Positions 7,873-14,550 of a DNA stretch of 20,645 nucleotides are shown here, in pieces. Below the pieces are notes generated by a model. It ran no database searches, was not told the origin of the DNA, and worked only from the letters and a program-made list of their open reading frames with translations. This stretch comes from Cellvibrionales bacterium UBA2511. GTDB taxonomy: Bacteria; Pseudomonadota; Gammaproteobacteria; Pseudomonadales; Porticoccaceae. Both the position numbers and the translations under genes were made by a program. Where the stretch lies: contig DDNV01000085.1 of NCBI GenBank assembly GCA_002341315.1, forward strand, positions 69,420 to 90,064. Reading direction: 5' to 3'. Positions within the stretch are counted from its first letter, which is position 1, and each line of letters opens with the position of its first letter.

Positions 7873-8580
7873 TTACTGATTGTCGCCCGACGACCACTGC
7901 CCGGCCGCTTTCAGTTTGTCTCTGAGGCCGGGAAGTGGGAATCCCCTTTTGTAGAGACTGGTGGCATAGGTTCTGGCTTCGGGATATTTTTTGAGATCCG
8001 CCAGCAAGAGCGCCAGGTTGTACTGAATCTGTGGATTGTGGGGGTTAAGCTCAATGGCCTTTTCATACAGCTCAAGTGCCTTTTGCTGATGGCCGGTCTG
8101 GTGAAGGAGAATACCGTACAACATGTGGGTAGTTGCATCATTGGGGCTGAACTTAATGGCCCGCTGTAGATAGCACTCTGCCGGAGTGTAGCGTGATGGA
8201 TGGCCATCAGGCCATGTATTGATGCGGTAGCGAATAGCGCTGTACAGGGCCCGGTGATGGTTTGGCCAGGCCCTCAGGGTGTAACCGATATCCCCAAGAG
8301 GCGAGACACTGGTTTGTCCCTTGATCAGCTGTTCTACTTCCGGATTAAAGTGATGCTTTTCCACAATGTTGAGCTGCCCGGGTAACTGGTTGCGCAATAA
8401 GTAGTCAAACGGGCCAAAATTTTCCAGACCGCCCTCACAGGGTGCGCCTTTGAGCGTATCGCCTACCCAGGGAGCATGGCCGACAGCCGCTGCAAAAACT
8501 GACGTGCTGTATAGCAAAAACACCGAAAACAGGGATAGAGCAAAATAGTGGGGCAACGTTACTTTAGTCAACTTGTGCAT
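7873..8580 (-). CDS. Secreted TPR-containing protein
   Basis: A 235-residue protein with a signal peptide (MHKLTK, hydrophobic stretch 12-28, likely cleavage after SVFA or SVFAA near residue 30). The mature N-terminal part holds GPFDY, LNIVEKHHF and DIGYTLRAWPNHHRAL, a pattern I associate from memory with a family of TPR proteins in proteobacterial EPS regions. Residues about 131-215 contain TPR-like helices; the clearest unit is ALELYEKAIELNPHNPQIQYN. I chose the ATG at 8580 because it gives a clean signal peptide and has an AGG 6 bases upstream; an ATG at 8601 would add seven residues with no good site. It is the only minus-strand gene between the two deacetylases and points into the first one. 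It probably works in the periplasm, perhaps as a scaffold for polymer assembly or export; no catalytic motif is visible. Confidence 0.82.
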   Translation of the reverse strand: MHKLTKVTLPHYFALSLFSVFLLYSTSVFAAAVGHAPWVGDTLKGAPCEGGLENFGPFDYLLRNQLPGQLNIVEKHHFNPEVEQLIKGQTSVSPLGDIGYTLRAWPNHHRALYSAIRYRINTWPDGHPSRYTPAECYLQRAIKFSPNDATTHMLYGILLHQTGHQQKALELYEKAIELNPHNPQIQYNLALLLADLKKYPEARTYATSLYKRGFPLPGLRDKLKAAGQWSSGDNQ

Positions 8581-8747
8581 GGGAAACCTGTAAAGAGCCA
8601 TAGCAAGCCAAACACCCGCGAGTGTAAGCTTCCAGTAGGTGATAAAGTGCGCATTAATTATACGGCGCCTCTGCCTGTAAAAGGGTTTTTGTCAGTAATC
8701 CGGCCGACAGTCACTTTGACTGCTAATACTGCCAGAGTGCAGGGTAA
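8581..8747. promoter_or_regulatory. Divergent promoter space with palindrome
   Basis: A 167-base gap between the divergent TPR gene and the second deacetylase gene. On the minus strand a perfect TATAAT lies at 8662-8657, suiting the TPR gene, but I find no matching -35 at the usual distance (TTTACA is only 13 bases away). A perfect 6-bp palindrome, CAGTCA CTT TGACTG (8708-8722), lies 25 bases before the plus-strand start and could be an operator or leader hairpin. No strong plus-strand promoter was found. Confidence 0.3.
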
Positions 8748-9782
8748 ATGTCAGAAATGAAACAGTGGATATTTCATTTGGCGAAGTATACGGGGCTGTT
8801 TGCCCTGTGCCGCCGGATGACAGCCGGTGATTTGCGAATACTTGCCTACCATGGAATCTGGCTGGGCCAGGGCCATTATGGCAATTATCTTTTTATGAGT
8901 GCCGGTAAATTTGTCGCAAGAATGGAGAAAATCCGGGCCCTTGGCTATCCGGTATTGAGCCTGACTGAGGCATTGACCCGCCGGGAAAACAATACACTAC
9001 CAGCCAATACGGTGGTGCTGACCATTGATGATGGCTGGTATGGCACTTACCTGCATATGCTCCCCGAGCTGGAAAGGCATCAATTCCCTGCAACCTTGTA
9101 TGTCACCACTTACTACAGTGAAAAACAGTGGCCGGTGGCGAATGTTGTGCTGCATTATCTGGTCTCAAGGACAGACCTGACGAGAGTAAGTCTTGCCGAT
9201 CTCGGCATCCCCGGTGACCAGGTTTATGACCTGGCAGAAAGTGACCAACGATCAGACCTTGCCACAACACTGCAGTGCCATCTCGAACAGTTGCCCGGTG
9301 GAGATGAGCGGCAGGCTTTTCTCTGGCAGGTGGCAGCCCAATTGGGCTTTGACCGGGAGCAGATTTGCTCAGAGAAGTGGTTTCACCTTGCCTCGCCCCC
9401 ACAGGTGCAGGAAATGTCCCGGCGCGGCCTGGATATTCAGCTGCATACCCATCGCCACCGAATCTCGAAAGCGGGACACTTCTGTATTGAAGAGGAGGTA
9501 GAGGATAATCGTACGCGACTGGAATCTCTGACAGAACAGCCACTGCAACACTTCTGTTACCCCAGTGGCGTCTATGACCGGGCAATCTGGCCAGACCTGA
9601 AAAAAATCGGTATTGCCTCAGCCACAACCACTGCACCGGGGTTGGTCGGCAGGGGCGCCGAGATTTATGCGTTGCCCCGGATTCTGGATGGCGAGCATGT
9701 TTCAGATCTGGAGTTTGAGGCGGAACTGTCCGGTTTGCTTGAGCTGAAGCGGTCTTTTTTCAAATGGCTGAAAACAGGATGA
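8748..9782 (+). CDS. Polysaccharide deacetylase family protein (CE4-type, diverged)
   Basis: A 344-residue protein with a NodB-type layout: ILAYHGIW (31-38), VLTIDDGWYGT (90-100, Asp94 and Asp95), HTHRHR (His233 and His237) and CYPSGVYD (270-277). The key acid and histidine pairs are kept although surrounding residues differ clearly from the deacetylase at 6904, so the two are not recent duplicates and probably act on different sugars or positions. A roughly 100-residue insertion between the first two motifs (about 120-220) is rich in Leu, Gln and Asp. No signal peptide is evident. The ATG at 8748 has an AGGG only 3 bases upstream, closer than usual; the ATG at 8757 is a possible alternative. 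It is followed after 11 bases by the ATP-grasp gene and appears to lead a four-gene run with that gene and the two PP-loop genes. Confidence 0.9.
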   Translation: MSEMKQWIFHLAKYTGLFALCRRMTAGDLRILAYHGIWLGQGHYGNYLFMSAGKFVARMEKIRALGYPVLSLTEALTRRENNTLPANTVVLTIDDGWYGTYLHMLPELERHQFPATLYVTTYYSEKQWPVANVVLHYLVSRTDLTRVSLADLGIPGDQVYDLAESDQRSDLATTLQCHLEQLPGGDERQAFLWQVAAQLGFDREQICSEKWFHLASPPQVQEMSRRGLDIQLHTHRHRISKAGHFCIEEEVEDNRTRLESLTEQPLQHFCYPSGVYDRAIWPDLKKIGIASATTTAPGLVGRGAEIYALPRILDGEHVSDLEFEAELSGLLELKRSFFKWLKTG

Positions 9783-9793
9783 TTTGAAGAACA

Positions 9794-10843
9794 ATGGAAA
9801 AAATAAAAAAATATCTCAGTACTATTCTGACGCTATCAGCGCAACCGGGCAATAAAAGTGTTGTGCGACAGCTGACGGAAATGCTCCTGTTGTTTATCCG
9901 TTCCCGCCTTGGTCCAGGTTTTTATCTCTTGGCACAAATGTACAGGCAGGACTTCCCACTCCGCAATGTGCTGGGTTATCTGAGCACGGCTGGTTATAAG
10001 AGGCAGGTTTACCGTCTCAATAACCGTCTTTACCATAAGAGTTCACAAAACAAGGTGATAGAAAAAGCGGTACTGACGGCCTATGGACAGCCGACCCCGG
10101 AATTGCTCGGTCATTATGACCCTCTAGACGGTTTGGCCATTGATGGTTCATCGCTGAGGACTGCAGCCGACCTGAAGGCTCTGCTGGAAAAACAGCAGGG
10201 TAAAACAAGAATCTGTTTCAAGCTGATTGAATCCTGGGGCGGTCAGGGTTTTCGGGCGATCGAGTATCATTCAGCGGGACAGGTCAAAGATCTTGAAACC
10301 GGAGCCTGGCTGGAGACAGACAGCTTTGTTTCAAGTATCGACAAAACAGAAGCGGGTGGTGTACTGATCGAAAAATACCTTGAGCAACACCAGGATTATG
10401 CGGCAATCAATCAATCCAGCGTTAATACACTTAGGATAGGGGTACTTAAAAAGCGCGACGGGACTATCGATTGTCTGCTGGCCTTTTTAAGGGCGGGCCG
10501 CCCGGGCACGATTGTCGACAACACCTCGGCCGGTGGCATCTTGTTTCCCATTGATGTGGCCACCGGAATTGCCAAAGCGGGGTACACCAAGTATCAGCCT
10601 AGGGTATTTTATGAAAAACACCCGGACAGTTTAACCAGGCTGGCCGGTACCCGGATGCCCATGTTTACGGAGGCGGTCGAGCTGGCAAAAAACTCACTGC
10701 ACGTCTTCCCCGGCATCAGGTTCGCAGGCGTTGATATTGCCTTTTCTGTGGCAGGGCCGGTTATTCTTGAGTTGAATATTTATCCGGACTACAACGATTT
10801 CACTATTACGAGGCTACCCTCACGCAACGCGCTAAATGGATAA
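9794..10843 (+). CDS. Sugar-transfer-associated ATP-grasp protein
   Basis: A 349-residue protein matching the sugar-transfer-associated ATP-grasp family. Visible motifs are the nucleotide-binding CFKLIESWGGQGF (141-153, Lys143), LIEKYLEQH (191-199), SSVNTLRIGVL (208-218) and the metal-site ending FAGVDIAF then VILELNIYPDYN (310-334, Glu326 and Asn328). SVNTLRI and the ELN ending are characteristic of this group, which occurs in capsule and EPS loci and is presumed to ligate a carboxylate to an amine or hydroxyl on a glycan precursor; the reaction is not established to my knowledge. The N-terminal 80 residues are helical with a hydrophobic patch at 29-46, possibly membrane-associating. It is spaced 11 bases from both neighbours, so co-expression with the first PP-loop gene is likely. 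Confidence 0.88.
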   Translation: MEKIKKYLSTILTLSAQPGNKSVVRQLTEMLLLFIRSRLGPGFYLLAQMYRQDFPLRNVLGYLSTAGYKRQVYRLNNRLYHKSSQNKVIEKAVLTAYGQPTPELLGHYDPLDGLAIDGSSLRTAADLKALLEKQQGKTRICFKLIESWGGQGFRAIEYHSAGQVKDLETGAWLETDSFVSSIDKTEAGGVLIEKYLEQHQDYAAINQSSVNTLRIGVLKKRDGTIDCLLAFLRAGRPGTIVDNTSAGGILFPIDVATGIAKAGYTKYQPRVFYEKHPDSLTRLAGTRMPMFTEAVELAKNSLHVFPGIRFAGVDIAFSVAGPVILELNIYPDYNDFTITRLPSRNALNG

Positions 10844-10854
10844 CAGGGTAGAGT

Positions 10855-12033
10855 GTGTACATGACTGAAATATGTTTGAAAGGAAGCACTTTAACCCAGA
10901 CAGGTCAAAAAATACGGGTGCTGGCTGTCGTGGAGGGCTGTGAGGCGCTTTGGTTTGAGTTGGACAAACAGTTTCAACCCATGATCGACACTGAATCCGT
11001 GGATGCTTTTTTCATTCTCTATACCTGGCTCGCCATGGAGCGAGGTTTGAATCTCAGGATCGAAGGCAAGGTGTCCAGCCAACTGGCTAATGCCGTGACA
11101 CAAGATATACAAAAAATGTTTCTCGCGTTGTGCCCCCGTTTGCATGAGATTGATATTGAAGTACTCAATCCGGAGTCATTCTGGCCAGAGTCAGCGGAAG
11201 CTTCAGCAACGGGGTTTAGTGGTGGTGTGGATAGCTGGTATACAGCCCTGCAAGCTGCGGATAATGGTACCCCTTATGCCTATTATTTGTTCGCAAATAC
11301 AGGGCAGCATGGCAAAGACAACGTTGAAGAAGTTTTTGCGCAAAGATTCGCTGTTGCGGAAAGTGCCTTGCGTACCATGGGTAAACCCCTGATAGCCGTC
11401 GATAGCAATATTGACGGTGTCTTCAGAGAGCGCTTTCAGCAGCGTGACGTAATAGGCAATATTGCCTGTGCGCTGTTATTGCAGCAGGGTATTTCCAGAT
11501 ATGATTACTCTTCCAGTTATGCGCCTGAAGACTTGGGGGTGTTCGAACACTACGACATGTCAATTATGGACCCCTATCTTCTGCCATTACTCAATACCGA
11601 GAGAGTCCGTTTTTTCTCCATTGGGGATGAGGCTGGAAGAATAGAAAAACTTGAATTTATTTCATCCAGAGACCTGTTCAGCAATGAAATATATGTATGC
11701 ATAGAAAAGGCGGTCCCCATAAAAAACTGTGGTTATTGTTTTAAATGTAGAAGAACACAGCTTGCCCTGGAAAGCATCGATAGAATGACATTATTAAAAA
11801 ATAATTTTGATTTCGATTTCTATAAAAAAATACGACTGGGTTCAATGGTCGGGTTATTTTCAAGTGCGGATAAGAGCAATCTTGATCTTGAAATAAAAAG
11901 TGCACTAATAAAAAAATATGGCTTTAATATATTTTTTGTTCGTGTCTTTTCAGTTCTCTGGTCTTTGACAAAGAAGTTGATGCCAGAGGGGGTGAGATGG
12001 CGAGCAGAGCAGAAGTTTCCCTACTTATGGTAG
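10855..12033 (+). CDS. PP-loop ATPase with QueC-like four-Cys site, copy 1
   Basis: A 392-residue protein I cannot assign to a characterised enzyme. Residues 1-115 form an N-terminal domain with no recognised motif. A PP-loop follows, FSGGVDSWYTAL (121-132), typical of enzymes that adenylate a carboxyl or carbonyl group with ATP and release pyrophosphate. Cys282, Cys292, Cys295 and Cys298 (in NCGYCFKC) form C-x9-C-x2-C-x2-C, close to the zinc site of QueC (7-cyano-7-deazaguanine synthase). A basic tail follows (about 310-392). It is much longer than QueC and lacks the usual queuosine neighbours, so an outlying PP-loop family is more likely than QueC itself. It has the same order of parts as the next gene. 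Starts at GTG 10855 (AGGG 6 bases upstream) and ATG 10861 are both possible. The last third is markedly richer in A and T than upstream genes. Confidence 0.85.
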   Translation: MYMTEICLKGSTLTQTGQKIRVLAVVEGCEALWFELDKQFQPMIDTESVDAFFILYTWLAMERGLNLRIEGKVSSQLANAVTQDIQKMFLALCPRLHEIDIEVLNPESFWPESAEASATGFSGGVDSWYTALQAADNGTPYAYYLFANTGQHGKDNVEEVFAQRFAVAESALRTMGKPLIAVDSNIDGVFRERFQQRDVIGNIACALLLQQGISRYDYSSSYAPEDLGVFEHYDMSIMDPYLLPLLNTERVRFFSIGDEAGRIEKLEFISSRDLFSNEIYVCIEKAVPIKNCGYCFKCRRTQLALESIDRMTLLKNNFDFDFYKKIRLGSMVGLFSSADKSNLDLEIKSALIKKYGFNIFFVRVFSVLWSLTKKLMPEGVRWRAEQKFPYLW

Positions 12034-12072
12034 CTGCATTGTGCTTATAGAGTTTTATCAGGAGCTATTCAA

Positions 12073-13245
12073 ATGAACAAAAAATTACTCATAAGTAATA
12101 TCAACACAAAGCAGGAAGGTGGGTTTAATATTTTATCTGCTGATGTTGATGGTGATTTAATTTTTTTTAAAGTTCCAGATAAATTCTCCTTATACATAAA
12201 TGCTGAATGGTTTATTGGTATTTCTCTGCTGGAGGCGATGGTTTCCCAGCGGGATATAGAGGTTGATGCGGGTGTGGCTGTGTCCCGGGTTTTTTATGAT
12301 CGGCTCAGTGAATTACAAACGATATATGCCAAGTGGAATCCCAAGCTTAAAAAAATCGCATTGAACTGTGAGTTGAGCGATCACGATAAGCAGTTCACTC
12401 ATATTGGAAGTTTTTTTTCTGCGGGGGTTGATAGCTCCTTTACCCTTATCGCCAAACGTGACGAAATCACTCATCTTGTTATGCTGCGCGGATTCGATAT
12501 GGGCGATGATGATTCAGCCTGGAATCGCCGTATTGAGAACCAGACAGCGTTTGCTGAAAGCTGTGGTAAAGAATTGATACCGGTGGATACCAATGCCCGG
12601 GACTGGACAGAGGAAAAGGAGATCGGCTGGAGTTTTGCCCATGGACTATTAATCTCTTCTGCAGGTGAAAATCTGGGTATGAACCGTCTTTATGTTGCCT
12701 CATCGCATACGTATGACAACCTGTTCCCCTGGGGTTCTCACCCACTAACTGACCCGATGTGGAGCACGGAGTCAACCAAAGTGATCCATCACGGTTCCGG
12801 ATACAGTCGTACCCAGAAGACAAAAACAATTCTGGAATCCCCCGATGTAGCTGAAAACCTTCAGGTATGCTGGAAAAACATTGATAAAAACTGTGGGCAG
12901 TGTTCTAAGTGTATACGAACCATGGCAGCAGTATTCCTGTTAAATAGCGAGGTCAAATCGCTACCAAAACTTCAGATGAGTCAATTAAATAAGCTTCAGC
13001 CTACTACCGAGTCATTAAAGTCTACCGTAATAGATTTGCTCCTTCTGGCTGATGAGACAGGTAATATTGAATTCTACAAAAAACTAAAAAAATATTACTT
13101 GAAGTATGAGAGAAGTAAAATAGGCCCGCTGATCGATAAATGCTTTCTAAACGGTATATTAAAGAGGGCTTACCGGCGTGTTATGAAGCCAAAGTGGTTA
13201 AATCTCAGAGTGGTTCCGATCAATACAGAAAATTATGACCTTTAA
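12073..13245 (+). CDS. PP-loop ATPase with QueC-like four-Cys site, copy 2
   Basis: A 390-residue diverged paralogue of the preceding protein with the same architecture: an N-terminal domain of about 112 residues without known motif, the PP-loop FFSAGVDSSFTL (114-125), and a four-cysteine site Cys266, Cys274, Cys277, Cys280 (NCGQCSKC), spaced C-x7-C-x2-C-x2-C, essentially as in QueC. SSHTYDNLFPWGSHPLTD (210-227) between them is a candidate substrate-pocket segment. A basic C-terminal tail follows. The first PP-loop glycine pair is GG in copy 1 but AG here. The ATG has AGGAG 8 bases upstream, and the gene starts 39 bases after copy 1. Likely function is ATP-dependent amidation, thiolation or similar modification of a sugar or lipid-linked precursor, inferred from the fold and the locus only. 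The start of the gene is A/T-rich like the end of copy 1. Confidence 0.85.
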   Translation: MNKKLLISNINTKQEGGFNILSADVDGDLIFFKVPDKFSLYINAEWFIGISLLEAMVSQRDIEVDAGVAVSRVFYDRLSELQTIYAKWNPKLKKIALNCELSDHDKQFTHIGSFFSAGVDSSFTLIAKRDEITHLVMLRGFDMGDDDSAWNRRIENQTAFAESCGKELIPVDTNARDWTEEKEIGWSFAHGLLISSAGENLGMNRLYVASSHTYDNLFPWGSHPLTDPMWSTESTKVIHHGSGYSRTQKTKTILESPDVAENLQVCWKNIDKNCGQCSKCIRTMAAVFLLNSEVKSLPKLQMSQLNKLQPTTESLKSTVIDLLLLADETGNIEFYKKLKKYYLKYERSKIGPLIDKCFLNGILKRAYRRVMKPKWLNLRVVPINTENYDL

Positions 13246-13296
13246 TGTAAAATTTTTAACAGTTCACTAATGCCAAAAAGTGTAAAGAAACTAGAT

Positions 13297-13312
13297 CTTC
13301 GGGCAAGCGAAG
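13297..13312 (+). terminator. Small stem-loop after PP-loop copy 2
   Basis: A 5-bp perfect stem (CTTCG/CGAAG) with a 6-base loop lies about 50 bases after the stop of the second PP-loop gene. It is short and has no T-run immediately behind it, so it is only a weak terminator candidate. The sequence between the stop and the stem is A/T-rich. Confidence 0.25.
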
Positions 13313-13315
13313 GTT

Positions 13316-13545
13316 TCATGGTCTTCTGTTGTCTTGCGAAGTCCAAGTCATAGAGATATATGATTTGCCTAGTTGTTTGCCGGTCACAGCGAGAAAATAG
13401 CCACCGAGGTCTGTTTTTTCAATGTTAAACCTGACAAAACATCTTGCAGAAGCTCGCTGTCAGCCTCCTGTAAATAGGAAGTAGAATTGTTCCTCTGCCT
13501 GATGGCGCACTCCTCCAACTTCAGGATAGTTTCAGGCAAAGCCAG
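13316..13545 (-). pseudogene. Broken minus-strand coding remnant (C-terminal fragment)
   Basis: The 303-base space between the second PP-loop gene and the next ORF holds no intact gene, but the minus strand reads like decayed protein-coding sequence. One frame from 13545 to 13429 gives a helical, acidic peptide (LPETILKLEECAIRQRNNST, then YLQEADSELLQDVLSG). At a run of Ts the sense shifts by one base and continues as FNIEKTDLGGYFLAVTGKQL to a TGA at 13318-13316. The joint would be seamless with one extra T, pointing to a single-base deletion. A TGA at 13548-13546 interrupts the frame upstream and no start is visible. The ending resembles the C-terminus of a class I methyltransferase, but that identification is tentative. 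The remnant runs antisense to the approach of the next plus-strand ORF. Confidence 0.4.
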
Positions 13546-13548
13546 TCA

Positions 13549-14472
13549 TTGGTACTTCTGTCTCATGATAATATTGAGTTTATTAAGCAGTCATTACCAG
13601 GCAGGTTGATCCGAATGCCCATCATTTCACCTCACTCATATTATCGACTTGCCACTGTTCCCGGTGAAGTGGCTAGTAATGGTTATGCCGTGCTTCCAGC
13701 AGAACTGTTGGCAGTGGAACAGTCAGTTGCCCGATATGATCCATCTGCGGCTGTAGATCTGAACAAGAGTCTTTGTCGTAACTTATTGGCAGATTTTACC
13801 TTCACTAGTGCCGGTGCTTACTGGGTTTTACCTCAGAAATTCTATTTTCTATATGAGCAGCAACTGCAGAGGATAGGGAGTCTGCTCACCGATAAGCCGG
13901 ATAGTTATTTCACTTTCGAGAATGATTCTTTTCGCAAGGACCTTGCGATTCTGTGCCATCGCCTTATTCCCTGTGGCGCAGAGTTTGCGACGCCCTTCTC
14001 TGGCATTTCCCGGAGTCTGCTCTTCAAGGGTGGCTTACGCCAAGCCGCTAAATTTAGCCAGGCGATTGCTCGTTGCCGTGGTATCAAACCTTTTCTTGAG
14101 CTGCATATGCACCCGGATTTTACTTCAGGTTTTAATCCCGAGGGCTGGATTGAGACCTATGAAAACCTGGCAGATTTTCTGGTGGCCAACCCGTCTTTTC
14201 TTGGAGTCCAAAGCACTAGCTGGTTTCTGGATCCGGCGCTTGCTGAGATAAGCCCCCATCTATCCTATCTAAGGCAGGTGCCAGAGCTCTGTGGTGCAAC
14301 AATACTCTATGCCGGAGAGGATGATTGTAACCACTCTGGAGCATTTTTAACCTCGCAGACCCGTCGTGACCTCTATGCATCTGGGTGCTACCTGCCCCGG
14401 ATCTTCACTCGTATATGGCCGCGGGAATTGCTCACCCAGCGCAGCTGGCGATCCCTGTCAGTGATTTCATGA
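13549..14472 (+). CDS. Conserved-looking protein of unknown function
   Basis: I do not recognise a characterised family. The ORF of up to 307 residues is soluble-looking, with no signal peptide or membrane segment. The most conserved-looking region is the second half: FLELHMHPDF (182-191, an E-x-H-x-H pattern that could bind metal), FNPEGWIETYENLADFL (195-211), STSWFLDPALAEISPHLSYL (222-241) and TSQTRRDLYASGCYLPR (268-284). I have a memory of similar uncharacterised proteobacterial proteins with the DPALxxISPxLxYLR pattern, but no function. The start is uncertain: TTG at 13549 has no good site, ATG at 13615 has an AGG 9 bases upstream and would give 285 residues, and the frame stays open back to 13474 without a standard start. 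It stands alone on its strand, between a decayed region and a convergent acyltransferase pair. Confidence 0.7.
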   Translation: MVLLSHDNIEFIKQSLPGRLIRMPIISPHSYYRLATVPGEVASNGYAVLPAELLAVEQSVARYDPSAAVDLNKSLCRNLLADFTFTSAGAYWVLPQKFYFLYEQQLQRIGSLLTDKPDSYFTFENDSFRKDLAILCHRLIPCGAEFATPFSGISRSLLFKGGLRQAAKFSQAIARCRGIKPFLELHMHPDFTSGFNPEGWIETYENLADFLVANPSFLGVQSTSWFLDPALAEISPHLSYLRQVPELCGATILYAGEDDCNHSGAFLTSQTRRDLYASGCYLPRIFTRIWPRELLTQRSWRSLSVIS

Positions 14473-14491
14473 TTGTTTGATCGTTTTAACT

Positions 14492-14518
14492 GAGTGCGCG
14501 GTAGAAATCTACTCACTC
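14492..14518. terminator. Possible convergent stem-loop
   Basis: A two-part hairpin lies in the 78-base gap between two convergent genes: outer arms GAGTG/CACTC (14492-14496 and 14514-14518) and inner arms GTAG/CTAC (14501-14504 and 14509-14512), with an uneven internal loop. There is no clear T-run on either side, so this is a weak bidirectional terminator candidate. A 9-base direct repeat (AGCTCTACT at 14526 and 14547) follows. Confidence 0.25.
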
Positions 14519-14550
14519 CGTCTTCAGCTCTACTTTAGTGCTACCCAGCT

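Noticed and set aside
9103..9636. Minus-strand ORF of 177 codons inside the second deacetylase gene
   Set aside because: Antisense shadow of a gene with clear CE4 motifs; rich in Arg, Pro and Gly as expected from reading the complement.
10855..12033. Calling the PP-loop genes queC
   Set aside because: The PP-loop and four-Cys site resemble QueC, but the proteins are about 160 residues longer, have an extra N-terminal domain, come as a tandem pair and lack queuosine-pathway neighbours.
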